A program made the translations under genes and the position numbers. Source: Candidatus Obscuribacterales bacterium (GTDB lineage Bacteria; Cyanobacteriota; Vampirovibrionia; Obscuribacterales; Obscuribacteraceae). Taken from it: a DNA stretch of 64,000 bases. The notes beneath the pieces are model-generated. The model had not been told where the DNA came from. It did not search any database and worked only from the letters and a program-made list of their open reading frames with translations. Positions 1-8,500 of this stretch are shown here, piece after piece (within the stretch, counting starts at the first letter, position 1; the number at the start of each line of letters is the position of its first letter). Where the stretch lies: contig JAGVKB010000030.1 in NCBI GenBank assembly GCA_020050835.1, positions 1-64,000 of the forward strand. The letters are read 5' to 3'.

Positions 1-381
1 AGTGCGGTAAAACTCGCCCAGGTCGTGGATTCTGAACGACCAGGGGCGTGATGTTTTTCCACCAGTTGCTTGCGCAACAAACCAATCTTTCGGCTTGTAT
101 TCGTCTATCAGTTCAATCAGCGCCTTTGCAAGTAACTGCGGTCCGCCCAATTCCAGAAGTCTTTCGACGGTTTGGAAGTTGCGCTCTCGCTTTCCTATCG
201 AGCCAGGCGTGTTATACCTGACGCTTTTCTTGTAACAATTCTGATTGCATGTCGTCGTTGCCACGTCGCCGCAAACTTCCTCGGGCGGTAGTGCAAATGA
301 CGGTCCGGCCTTACTGTTATCGGTAGCCTCCAGTCCGTACTTGAAAGAAGTAATTTCCGTTCTGTTCTTGAGCGTTTGCAT
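1..381 (-). CDS. GP88-like plasmid/phage protein (3' end outside window)
   Basis: The frame starts at ATG 381 and stays open to base 1, so at least 127 residues are present and the C-terminus lies outside the window. The sequence has the layout of the phage 'gene product 88' family: an early NSK-G-P-F-LPP segment, then spaced cysteines (VCGD, TTTCNQNC, then YKK), then a later FRIHDLGEF segment. The family is found on phages, plasmids and integrative elements and its biochemical role is not established. A strong ribosome site (GGAGG about 8 bases upstream) supports the start. It is the last gene visible in the left backbone block and lies just downstream of a large hairpin (418-521). Confidence 0.7.
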   Translation of the reverse strand, partial: MQTLKNRTEITSFKYGLEATDNSKAGPSFALPPEEVCGDVATTTCNQNCYKKSVRYNTPGSIGKRERNFQTVERLLELGGPQLLAKALIELIDEYKPKDWFVAQATGGKTSRPWSFRIHDLGEFYRT

Positions 382-417
382 TGTTTGTCCTCCATGCGTT
401 CCGCGCGGAGGCTCGCC

Positions 418-521
418 ACCGGCTTGGCTCTGCGGGTCAAGCCGTGCATGCAGGGAATTGGTATAAAAAAAGACTCTTCAGATGGGAAGGATGGCTTGAC
501 GCGCGGTGGTGCCAAGCCGGT
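418..521 (-). repeat. Two-stem hairpin element, copy 1
   Basis: The outer arms ACCGGCTTGGC (418-428) and GCCAAGCCGGT (511-521) pair perfectly over 11 bp. The inner arms GTCAAGCC (436-443) and GGCTTGAC (493-500) pair perfectly over 8 bp. An asymmetric internal loop of 7 and 10 bases separates the stems, and the apical loop is 49 bases. The element lies 37 bases upstream of the GP88-like start codon, so it would be in that gene's leader if transcribed leftward. A second copy with the same stems and a different loop is at 1852-1954. It could be a structured RNA leader or a DNA hairpin used in recombination or transfer. Confidence 0.75.
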
Positions 522-613
522 AGCATGAAGAACCGCGGGACGCAGGAGATGGATCGTTCTTAGCAAAAAGGAAAAGGTGGAGTGGATCAGATCCACCCCA
601 CCTTAGATGTGTT

Positions 614-802
614 CTAGTTTTGGGCTCGGGCTGCAGGAATGAGCAATTGATCGAGAATGAGGATGTCGCAGAAGTCGCAGAAGATTCTTATCGGTTCCGT
701 TATCGGTATGCGCAAGGTGCGCATGGATTCATCGGCACAGCCCGGACAAGCGACATAATCAGTTTCGTGATCAAGAAAGATGATGGTCTCTTGTTCAGGC
801 AT
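614..802 (-). CDS. Small protein with two CxxC pairs
   Basis: This 62-residue product has an acidic N-terminus and two cysteine pairs, CPGC near residue 19 and CDFC near residue 42. That spacing is compatible with a small zinc ribbon. Its ATG overlaps the stop of the preceding gene in a TAATG arrangement, which indicates translational coupling with the 120-residue protein. No family was recognised. It is the last gene of a four-gene leftward block lying between the two hairpin copies. Confidence 0.6.
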   Translation of the reverse strand: MPEQETIIFLDHETDYVACPGCADESMRTLRIPITEPIRIFCDFCDILILDQLLIPAARAQN

Positions 803-1164
803 TATTTATGTGTTCTCCCGTTGCTCTTTGCGGACTCCCATGGTGTGACGGAGACGCCGGACAGCAGTTGCTTCAGCGTCTCTTGAACCAGTTTGGCAGC
901 GCTTTGTTCGACCGGCTCCCACTCAACAGGCAACGGTAAATAGGTCGGCTTGCCCTGCATTTGGCGAGTGATGTGCCAGAAGTGACTGATGTGCAGGAAA
1001 AGTCTCAGTATGAGCTGGGATTCTGGATGGTAGTAGTTAGCTTTTGTAATTGCCTCGAATTCCTCTGGAGAGAGAAGCTGCATCGCCAGCTCTTTCTGGT
1101 TGATCTTTACTGTCGGTTTCGGTTTTGTTTGCGTTGTTGTTTTGCTCACGGTCTGCTTTGGCAT
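802..1164 (-). CDS. Hypothetical backbone protein, 120 aa
   Basis: The protein has a Lys/Thr-rich, probably disordered N-terminus (about residues 1-25) followed by a mostly helical segment containing LSPEEFEAITKAN and HISHFWHITRQMQGK. A good ribosome site (AGGAG about 7 bases upstream) supports the start. It is coupled by a one-base stop/start overlap to the downstream CxxC protein. I do not recognise a family. Its setting among DUF7007-like, ribbon-helix-helix and GP88-like genes points to a maintenance or accessory role on the mobile element, which is inference. Confidence 0.6.
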   Translation of the reverse strand: MPKQTVSKTTTQTKPKPTVKINQKELAMQLLSPEEFEAITKANYYHPESQLILRLFLHISHFWHITRQMQGKPTYLPLPVEWEPVEQSAAKLVQETLKQLLSGVSVTPWESAKSNGRTHK

Positions 1165-1218
1165 GATTGTTCTCCTATAAGTGTTTGATCAATGTCAGTA
1201 ACATTGGGAATTCGAACG

Positions 1219-1482
1219 CTAGCCTCTGAACCGCTCTGCATACTCCGGGAAGGGCGCGAGTATGATACTTGCGTCGCAGTCTTCTTCGTACCAGCCCTTC
1301 ATTCCAAGCTGTAAGAAGGTGGATTGCCTCAGCCTGAGTGGCACACATGCGTTTCGCTCATCGCTCAGGTGGAATCCACCGTGGCTGGCGGTCGAGTAGA
1401 AGGTAATGCCTGGCGCGATTACTTCGCTGGTTTGAGCGGCTCCCCAGGGGGTTTCCGGCAGTTTTTCAATCTTCGTGTTCAT
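1219..1482 (-). CDS. DUF7007-like protein
   Basis: This is an 87-residue protein. The central motif order TPWG-AQ, IAPGI-FYSTASHGGFHLS, then GWYEEDCD and a closing FPEYAERF matches the DUF7007 domain that I know from plasmid and integrative-element genes of Proteobacteria. It is shorter than many members and appears to be little more than the domain itself. GGAG lies about 9 bases upstream of the ATG. The function is unknown. Its presence ties the left flank of the window to mobile-element backbone rather than to the host chromosome. Confidence 0.7.
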   Translation of the reverse strand: MNTKIEKLPETPWGAAQTSEVIAPGITFYSTASHGGFHLSDERNACVPLRLRQSTFLQLGMKGWYEEDCDASIILAPFPEYAERFRG

Positions 1483-1564
1483 GGTGTGATTCTCCGTTGC
1501 TGTATGACTAAAAAGCGGGCAGGTCGTTTCCGTCCCTGCCCGCCTTGCAGCCAGCTTCCAATAC

Positions 1565-1795
1565 CTAGTTGATCACTCTGGTAGAGAGTGCGTAGGATTG
1601 TTCGAGCTGTTGCCGTTCAGGTCCTTCTGCGGACGATTGCACGCACGAAGCAATGTCCGGCAGACGAAAGCTAGCCACGTAACGGCGTAACGCTTCGCGC
1701 ATCAAATCGCTTCGTGTCCGGTGCTCCGCTTCCGCGACATAGTCAACTTGCGCCAGTAGTGACGGTGGAAGTCCGATCAATACCTTTTTAGCCAT
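1565..1795 (-). CDS. Ribbon-helix-helix (CopG-type) DNA-binding protein
   Basis: This 76-residue protein begins KKVLIGLPPSLLAQVDYVAE and continues with an RTRSDLMREALRRYV helix pair. That is the beta strand plus two helices of a MetJ/Arc/CopG fold; such proteins bind DNA as dimers through the paired strand. A clear ribosome site (GGAG about 9 bases upstream) supports the start. It is the first gene of the leftward block, and hairpin copy 2 sits 57 bases upstream. A role as autoregulator of the block or as an antitoxin-like repressor is plausible, but no toxin partner is visible next to it. Confidence 0.75.
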   Translation of the reverse strand: MAKKVLIGLPPSLLAQVDYVAEAEHRTRSDLMREALRRYVASFRLPDIASCVQSSAEGPERQQLEQSYALSTRVIN

Positions 1796-1851
1796 AGCTG
1801 AAATCTCCTTGCTTTAGTCCGGCCACACGCGCAGCCGTGCGCTCTCCCGGC

Positions 1852-1954
1852 ACCGGCTTGGCTCTGCGGGTCAAGCCGTGGATGCAGGAGGACAATGTGG
1901 TCAGGTCGCAGCTAGAGGGCGGGCTGGCTTGACGCGCGGTGGTGCCAAGCCGGT
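1852..1954 (-). repeat. Two-stem hairpin element, copy 2
   Basis: The arms are identical to copy 1: the 11-bp outer stem uses 1852-1862 and 1944-1954, the 8-bp inner stem uses 1870-1877 and 1926-1933. The internal loops are the same (TCTGCGG and GCGCGGTGGT). The apical loop is 48 bases and, after its first dozen bases, unrelated to the loop of copy 1. The element is upstream of the ribbon-helix-helix gene. Together the two copies bracket the four-gene block 614-1795. Confidence 0.75.
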
Positions 1955-2019
1955 AGCATAAGCGCACACGGCGGCGGGTTTAATCTCATGAGAGGTACCA
2001 GGCGCTAGAATTGCGGTAC

Positions 2020-2072
2020 GGTATCATCACCTTGAGGCGGGTTTGCAAATTTGCCTCCGCGGTGGTGATATC
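2020..2072. repeat. Long hairpin in the backbone-cargo junction region
   Basis: GGTATCATCACC (2020-2031) and GGTGGTGATATC (2061-2072) pair over 12 bp including two G-T pairs, and GAGGC/GCCTC add an inner stem. Five T residues follow on the plus strand, so it could end plus-strand transcription. It could equally be a leader or binding site for the leftward operon beginning at 1795. No gene occupies 1796-2205. Confidence 0.5.
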
Positions 2073-2168
2073 TTTTTGGGGTCAGGAGCTCTCTTCCTGA
2101 TATCACAAGAAATCTGGGCGCAATCCCGCCAGTCCTTGCACTTGATATCCCAAGTTCTTGGGCCGGAT

Positions 2169-2196
2169 ACTTGTGATATGTCTACGTATCACAAGT
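2169..2196. other. dif-like 11-6-11 inverted repeat, left copy
   Basis: The arms ACTTGTGATAT (2169-2179) and GTATCACAAGT (2186-2196) are inverted repeats (10 of 11 positions) around a 6-base centre, GTCTAC. The 28-bp 11-6-11 layout is that of XerC/XerD recombination sites. A related half-site, GATATCACAAG, lies at 2099-2109. A matching dyad occurs at 16109-16136, and the pair borders the metal-resistance cargo. An operator for a dimeric repressor is the alternative. Confidence 0.5.
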
Positions 2197-2205
2197 TTTC
2201 TGAGG

Positions 2206-2445
2206 TTAGGGGTCCGCCGTCTGGCTATTCCGTAGACCAAGCCATCGTTTGAAAGCAACACCCGACCATACTAGTTCCACAATGCCGAATGGCCATGCCC
2301 CCTGAGCAAAGCCGTAAACTGACGCAAGAACGCACGACGCTGCAAATGCAAGAACACACCAGTGAGAACGTCCTTCAAGCGCATAGAACAAAAGCATCAA
2401 CAAGACCGAAACGAGGCCATAAATTGTTAGCAGGTCAAATTTCAT
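2206..2445 (-). CDS. Small membrane protein, cargo-side paralogue
   Basis: I take the ATG at 2445 (79 residues, MKFDLLTIYGLVSV...) because AGGA precedes it at the right distance and because the paralogue at 21719-21958 starts at the same point. The protein has two or three hydrophobic segments and the family signature YGLVSV-LMLLFYALEGRS, then GF-QGAWPFGIVE. The family is widespread and uncharacterised. Finding one copy inside the element and another just beyond its att site suggests exchange between chromosome and cargo. Confidence 0.7.
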   Translation of the reverse strand: MKFDLLTIYGLVSVLLMLLFYALEGRSHWCVLAFAASCVLASVYGFAQGAWPFGIVELVWSGVAFKRWLGLRNSQTADP

Positions 2446-2552
2446 CGGAGAAATCCTTTTCCAGAAAGTGTAAGCCACCGAGACTGGTTGCTGTGATGTA
2501 GACAAATAGGTCTTTTATCTACCGCTTGTTTTTCGGTGCATGCACTCAGCAC

Positions 2553-3188
2553 CTAATGACAGGCGTTGCAGCAAGATTTACCCCTTACACCTTCCCAGCC
2601 TTCCTTTGCAATGATCGGAACCATCAACATCGCGGAAATAGGATCAGCCCACCACCAACCAAATAGAGAATTGAGCAGAAGCCCGGCTAAAAGAATCCCT
2701 GATAGGTACACGCAAAAATCAGTTTGCTTTGCATCAGCAGCCAGCGACCGGCTATTGATTGCAGCCGCAACTTTTCGTTTCTGATTGGCCAACCAGGGCA
2801 TGACAATGAGCGACAAGACTGCCAGTGCGATCCCGATCACGCTTTTGCGTGGCGGCTCGTGATTTAAGAGCATAGAAATCGAATCGAATCCCACATACGC
2901 AGACAGAATCAAGAACGAAACTCCTACGAGTCGATGGCTAATATTCTCAATTTTTTCTCGTCTGGCTTCGTTGGCATCGAGAGAGAGACGAACCCACATT
3001 ATTAGCCCTGACAGGACCTCAATCCCGCTGTCAAATCCAAATCCGACTAGAGCGATGCTGGCGGCGATGATACCGCTGGCGATGGCAATTAACCCTTCAA
3101 ATGAATTCCACACAATGGTGAAAGTCGCCAGCCGACGCCCTTTCTTTACGAGTGTTGCCCTGTCGGACTCGGTAATCGATATCTCCAT
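2553..3188 (-). CDS. Cation diffusion facilitator family metal exporter
   Basis: At 211 residues this is the short type of CDF transporter, consisting of the membrane domain with little cytoplasmic tail. Transmembrane helix 2 carries FDSGIEVLSG and helix 5 carries ADAKQTD, followed by WWADP; the acidic residues at these places are the usual divalent-metal ligands. The tail ends in a cysteine/histidine cluster (SCCNACH) that may bind soft metal. It is four bases from the downstream end of the repressor gene 3192-3524, so the two form a leftward regulator-exporter pair. Zn, Cd or Pb are likely substrates given the CmtR-like regulator. Confidence 0.85.
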   Translation of the reverse strand: MEISITESDRATLVKKGRRLATFTIVWNSFEGLIAIASGIIAASIALVGFGFDSGIEVLSGLIMWVRLSLDANEARREKIENISHRLVGVSFLILSAYVGFDSISMLLNHEPPRKSVIGIALAVLSLIVMPWLANQKRKVAAAINSRSLAADAKQTDFCVYLSGILLAGLLLNSLFGWWWADPISAMLMVPIIAKEGWEGVRGKSCCNACH

Positions 3189-3191
3189 CTC

Positions 3192-3524
3192 TCAGTTCCG
3201 GAAATCTAAAGTGTCGCATTGATCGACTTGGGCTGCGCACGTGTCCAGTATTTCGTCAGCGACCAACAGCAACGTGTGAATTTTTGGAACATTTAGCGAA
3301 TAAGTCACGCTGCGGCCTTTTTGTTGGCTTGTGACCAGCCCGCAGCGCTTCAGGCAAGCCAGATGGTTGGATACATTGGGCTGAGTAAGATTAGTGAGTT
3401 GAACGATTTCGCTCACGGTTTTTTCCGAGGCTTGCAAAGTTTCCAGTATCAACAGCCTGGATTCGTCGGCGAGTCCTCTAAAAAATTTGGCTTTGGTTGA
3501 GCGGCGGTTTGTTTCTGTTGACAT
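3192..3524 (-). CDS. ArsR/SmtB-family metal sensor, CmtR-like
   Basis: The start at 3524 (MSTETNRR, 110 residues) removes an unconserved extension. The winged-helix core is intact (ADESRLLILETLQ, then QPNVSNHLACLKRCGLV, then the KGRSVTYSL wing). Two cysteines four residues apart in the recognition helix (ACLKRC) are the arrangement of the Cd/Pb sensor CmtR. Further cysteines near the C-terminus (CAAQVDQC) could complete the site. In this family metal binding releases DNA. It is cotranscribed with the CDF exporter and divergent from the czc operon, so it probably controls both from 3525-3664. Confidence 0.8.
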   Translation of the reverse strand: MSTETNRRSTKAKFFRGLADESRLLILETLQASEKTVSEIVQLTNLTQPNVSNHLACLKRCGLVTSQQKGRSVTYSLNVPKIHTLLLVADEILDTCAAQVDQCDTLDFRN

Positions 3525-3664
3525 CGGTTTGAAATCCATCAGCCTGTAATGATATGATAACAATAAACCTGGTTTAGCGCATACTGTTTCTAAGGGTTCT
3601 CGATTGAGTTGCAACGTGTAGGCAAATATGAGATAAACGGCTTCGCACGCATTGACCGATAAAT
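3525..3664. promoter_or_regulatory. Divergent control region between CmtR-like gene and czc operon
   Basis: The 140 bases between the leftward repressor gene and the rightward operon are AT-rich. They contain imperfect symmetrical ATAT/ATAA stretches (for example TGATATGATAACAATAAA near 3550) of the kind bound by SmtB/ArsR repressors. I see no single convincing palindrome. Assignment rests on gene arrangement. Confidence 0.4.
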
Positions 3665-4054
3665 ATGAAAACGAAATCTATTTTCGTCCTTTTACTAACT
3701 TTGCTTATTTGTTTTGGTCTCGACCGGAACAATGGAAATTTGCGTGGTTGCATCTGTCCATCAGAGCTGACAACAGCGCATGGCATACCGGCAATTGCAA
3801 ATACTCTCAACTACATCTGCAGTGATTGTGGTCATACATCAAATTGTTGCTTCAGTCACAAGGAAATACCTTTTGTTGGTTCACTAACGCTTATCCCGAA
3901 TGAGTTGCAACAAGAGTTGCCTACAGTAGTTTCTACAAACTGTACGACCGTCAATGCCTGCTCGACTACGCTGGCCAAAAGTGGCGTGAACAAGGCGCCA
4001 CCATGGAGCCTGCAACAGACGCTTGTTTCATTGCATCAAAGACTCCTTATTTAA
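3665..4054 (+). CDS. Small secreted cysteine-rich protein ahead of czcB
   Basis: This 129-residue protein has an N-terminal signal-like segment (KTKSIFVLLLTLLICFGL). The mature part contains about nine cysteines, including a CSDCGHTSNCC cluster near residue 53 that also has histidines. The cluster suggests soft-metal binding in the periplasm, or disulfides. It is the first gene of the czc-type operon and no family was recognised. Small periplasmic metal-binding proteins are known at the head of some efflux operons, so a metal buffer or delivery role is a reasonable guess. Confidence 0.6.
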   Translation: MKTKSIFVLLLTLLICFGLDRNNGNLRGCICPSELTTAHGIPAIANTLNYICSDCGHTSNCCFSHKEIPFVGSLTLIPNELQQELPTVVSTNCTTVNACSTTLAKSGVNKAPPWSLQQTLVSLHQRLLI

Positions 4055-4137
4055 ACGCGGAATCAAATACAGATGAGGCGAGAGCATAGGCTCTTGTGCC
4101 TTTTTATTTGGTTCCAAAATTTGCAAGGAGTACTCAG

Positions 4138-5511
4138 ATGCAAGCGCCTGAGGAGACAGAATCACCGCAACGCAGACAAGAGCCGGCCAAAAATGCTCGT
4201 GGCTGGTTGTTTACAGCAATCATCATAGGCATCGCAGGAATCATCTGTGCTGCTATGTGGTTTGGGCTATCAAAGCGGGCACCAAGCGAGCCCGCTGCCA
4301 AAGAGAATGAAACCGGCAGCGAGGCAATAGATATCAATGCTGCCGCTGCCGGCGTGCGCGTGGTAGCTGTCAGCACTCTGGCTCCAGCTGCGACATTCAC
4401 TGTGGCAGGCACGGTCGAGCCAAACCAGCAACAACTCCAGCAAGTTACACCACTCGTGTCCGGACGTGTCCAAAATGTTTATGTTGCTTTGGGCGATTAC
4501 GTAAAAGCGGGCACGCTGTTGCTTCGCATAGACAGTCCTCAGGTTGCCGAACAGCATGGGAAATTACATGAGGCCGAAACAAGACTTCGACTGGCAAAGA
4601 TCAACTTGGACCGAGTGCAGCAGGCTGCAAATCGCGTGTCAGTATTGAAAGCAAAAGCGACTCTTGATGAAGCAGAAGCTAGTTTAAAGCGCACCAAGCT
4701 GCTTGTGTCAGAAGGTCTGACCGCGCGCAAAGACTTGGTGGCAACACAATCCGAATACGATCGAGCCAAAGCTGACTACAATTTCCAAAAAGAGATTTCA
4801 CTCAACCGCGAAGTAACTGAAGCAAAGGCAGAATTGCAAACTGCCCAGACCGAAACTGAGCACATACGAGATGGCCTAAAAGCTATGGATGCGCACCTTG
4901 GCGGTGAGAACGACGGAGTTGAGCACGAGATTTCCAAAATCGAGCTGCGCTCGCCGATGTCCGGCACAGTGATTGAGCGTTTTGTAAACCCAGGTGCTGG
5001 CTTTGAGCAAGGAAAACCACTTCTTACTATTGCTAATACGGCAATTCTCTGGGTAATAGCCAATGTACCGGAAAGCCAGATGGCAACCATTCATGTAGGC
5101 AGTTCGGCGACGGTTAAGTTGGGGCGCAAGGAAGTGTCCGGGAGGGTCAGCTATGTTGATCCTCGCCTCAACGAAGACACACGCACTTCACGAGTGCGCA
5201 TTGAGATAAGCAACCCGGGCAATAGGATTCAAGTTGGCAGTTTTGCTCAAGTTGAATTTACGACCCCGGCAGCCGAACAATCTACGGCCTTCGTGCCTGA
5301 GGCTTCCGTTCAGACGGTCGAAGGTAAGCCGGTTGTTTTCGTAAAGGATGGTAGCGGTAGATTTCTTGTGCGCAAAGTGCAGATAGGAACGGCGTCTGCC
5401 GGGATGGTTCCGATCTTGAGTGGCCTGCGAGCTGGCGAGCATATTGCTGCTGATGGCTCGTTTGTTTTGAAGTCAAAACTACTTAGAGAACAATTCGGAG
5501 ATGAGGACTAA
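4138..5511 (+). CDS. czcB: Membrane fusion protein of HME-RND efflux (CzcB type)
   Basis: The start at ATG 4138 (457 residues) is chosen because AAGGAG lies about 8 bases upstream. After a short cytoplasmic leader comes one membrane anchor (residues about 20-40), then the barrel-sandwich half (AAGVRVVAVSTLAPAATFTVAGTVEPN), a long coiled-coil hairpin (about 140-260), the second lipoyl half (IELRSPMSGTVIERFVNPGAGF) and the beta-barrel and membrane-proximal domains. It links the RND pump to the outer-membrane channel in the periplasm. Its stop overlaps the czcA start by one base (TAATG), indicating coupled translation. Confidence 0.9.
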   Translation: MQAPEETESPQRRQEPAKNARGWLFTAIIIGIAGIICAAMWFGLSKRAPSEPAAKENETGSEAIDINAAAAGVRVVAVSTLAPAATFTVAGTVEPNQQQLQQVTPLVSGRVQNVYVALGDYVKAGTLLLRIDSPQVAEQHGKLHEAETRLRLAKINLDRVQQAANRVSVLKAKATLDEAEASLKRTKLLVSEGLTARKDLVATQSEYDRAKADYNFQKEISLNREVTEAKAELQTAQTETEHIRDGLKAMDAHLGGENDGVEHEISKIELRSPMSGTVIERFVNPGAGFEQGKPLLTIANTAILWVIANVPESQMATIHVGSSATVKLGRKEVSGRVSYVDPRLNEDTRTSRVRIEISNPGNRIQVGSFAQVEFTTPAAEQSTAFVPEASVQTVEGKPVVFVKDGSGRFLVRKVQIGTASAGMVPILSGLRAGEHIAADGSFVLKSKLLREQFGDED

Positions 5512-8500
5512 TGATCGACGGCATTATCCGATTCTCAATTAAGCAGCCGCTTTTGGTTTTGATGATGGTATTTTTCCTCATCGGAACAGGTTGGTTCAGC
5601 CTGCAAAAACTGCCGATAGACGCAGTACCTGATATAACCAACGTGCAAGTGCAGGTTCTTACTGCCGCTCCTTCTCTGGCTCCATTGGAAGTCGAGCGAC
5701 AGATTACTTTTCCGATTGAAATTGCCATGAGCGGCTTGCCTGGAGTGAGCCAGGTGCGATCAGTATCAAAGTTCGGATTGTCGGCCGTAACAATTGTTTT
5801 TGATGATTCAGTTGACACATACTTTGCACGTCAGCTTGTTCTTGAGCGCCTATCAACAGTCCGTCAGCAAATCCCAGAGTCTATTGGATCGCCGCAGATG
5901 GGACCGATCTCCACTGGTCTTGGCGAAATTTATCAATACGAAGTAAAACCGTCAAATGGTGCCGTAAGAGACCCAATTGCGTTGCGCACGATTCAAGACT
6001 GGATCGTCCGTCGACAGCTAATGGGAACATCAGGAGTAGCAGAAGTTAATAGCTACGGCGGTCAAAAGAAACAGTACCAAGTACGTGTTGATCCCGCGAA
6101 ATTGCAAGCTTATGGCTTAACGCTGCGCGACGTTCTAAATGCCGTAATCTCCAATAATGAAAACGTCGGCGGCGCTTACATCGAGCATTCTGGTGAACAG
6201 TATGTGTTGCGCGGGATTGGTCTGGCCCAAACAACAAATCAAATTGCCAATATCATTGTCAAAACCGGCAAAGAAGGTGTGCCTATATTTGTCAGAGATT
6301 TAGCCACAGTGGCAATAGGCTCGGAAGTAAGACAAGGTGCTGTTCTTGCCGATGGCAAAGGCGAGATTGTTGCCGGCATTGTAATGATGCTCAAAGGCGA
6401 GAATTCTCGAACGGTGGTTGAGAAAGTAAAAGAACGTGTCGCTCAAATAAAGAAATCCCTACCTCCGGGTATTGAAGTAGTGCCTTTCTACGACCGATCA
6501 GAATTGGTCGATAGAACCATTCATACAGTCGAATCTAACTTGTTTGAAGGCGCGATACTGGTCATTGTGGTATTGCTTGTGGTACTAGGCAATTGGAGAG
6601 GAGCTTTGCTTGTCGCCAGCGTAATTCCCTTATCAATGCTCTTTGCAGCAATCTGCATGAACATGTTCAAAGTGTCTGGCAACCTCATGAGCTTAGGTGC
6701 CATCGACTTTGGACTCATAGTCGATGGCGCAGTAGTGATGGTTGAAAACGCTGTACGTCGATTGGCAGAAGCGCAGCATGAAAAACTTTCTGAAGATCGT
6801 AAGACGACTATATTGAAAGCCTGTTTGGAAGTTGGCAGACCGGTTGTCTCTGCTGTGGCAATTATCGCTATTGTCTACCTGCCTATACTTAGCCTCAGCG
6901 GAATTGAAGGCAAGATGTTTAAGCCAATGTCGATGACCATTGTCTTTGCCTTGGCTGGATCTCTTCTGCTCTCGCTTACGTATGTCCCGGCGGTATTGAC
7001 GCTTGTCATGACCGGTTCAATCACAGAAAAGGAGAGCTGGTTGCTGCGTCTGGTTAAGCCGCTATACAAGCGTTCGCTAGAGCTTGCTTCGTTGTACCGG
7101 GCACAGACATTTGCCATTGCAGCCAGTCTTCTGATCTTCAGCGCCATTACTTTCCCCATGCTGGGATCGGAATTTATACCGCGCCTAGATGAGGGAGCAT
7201 TTGCTATTCAAATGCAGCAGCTCCCAAGCGTGTCCCTGACTCAATCAATTACCAGTACTACGCAAGCCGAGCGCGTCTTGATGTCATTTCCAGAAGTGAC
7301 CAAGGTCGTAAGCAAGATAGGACGAGCGGAAGTAGCAACTGATCCTATGGGCGTAGAAAGCTGTGACATGTATGTCGAGCTTAAGCCAATTGCGGCATGG
7401 AAGACCGCTAGGACACGGGAAGAACTCATTGAAAAAATGTCCAAAGCACTTGAGGAAAAGGTACCTCAGTCGGTTTTTAGCTTCTCACAACCCATTGAGC
7501 TTAGGACAGCCGAACTAATCGCTGGCGTGCGTTCAGACATTGCTGTGAAAGTTTTTGGTGATGACCTTAATGTGCTGCGCGAAACAGCCGAGAAAATCAA
7601 TCGGGTCATTACCAAGGTTCCTGGAGCGGCCGATGTGAAGGTCGAGCAAACTGCAGGCCTACCACAACTTTCAATCGAGGCGGACCGCGATGCTATATCG
7701 CGCTATGGCATCAATGTTGAAGATGTGAACAATATCGTCCAGTCGATCATTGCTGGAAAACCGGCCGGCATTGTCTACGAAGGCGAGCAACGTTTTGACA
7801 TGATCGTCAGACTCAATGAGGGTAGCGGTCAGGACATCGAATCCATTCGCAAACTCTTGGTCTCAGCCCCCGCAATGATTGCCGGCAGCTCCGGAGCGTT
7901 GATACCACTTTCTGCACTTGCGAAAATATCCGTTGAGGAGGGGCCGGCACAGATTTCGCGTGAAGACAGACGGCGCAGAATCGTTGTCGAACTCAATGTC
8001 AGAGGACGCGACTTAGGCGGCTTTGTCAAGGATGCGCAAGGTGCGATCGAGAAAGAGATCAAGTTACCTGAGGGATATTACATAACCTGGGGTGGGCAGT
8101 TTGAGAATTTGCAGCGAGCAACGTTGACATTGTCGATAGTGGTGCCCATAGCGCTTCTTTTGATCTTCATTTTCCTCTTTATGACCTTCGGCTCTGTGAG
8201 CGAAGCCTTGCTTATTTACACCGGCATTCCCTTTGCTGTGGTTGGTGGCATTTTTGCACTTGCTCTACGTGGCATGCCCTTTTCAATTTCTGCTGGCATA
8301 GGCTTCATTGCTTTGTCCGGAGTAGCAGTTCTGAACGGGGTGGTTATGGTTAGTTACATAAACAGCTTGAAAGAACATATGGATACTGAGGCTGCCGTTA
8401 TACAGGGCGCGCTCACGCGACTACGTCCGGTGTTGATGACAGCCCTTGTCGCAAGCCTTGGATTCTTTCCGATGGCTTTTTCCAGTTCTGCCGGTGCAGA

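Noticed and set aside
418-1954. Integron attC sites with gene cassettes
   Set aside because: The two-stem geometry and variable apical loop resemble attC, but the conserved RYYYAAC/GTTRRRY boxes and an IntI gene are absent, and several genes lie between the copies instead of one.
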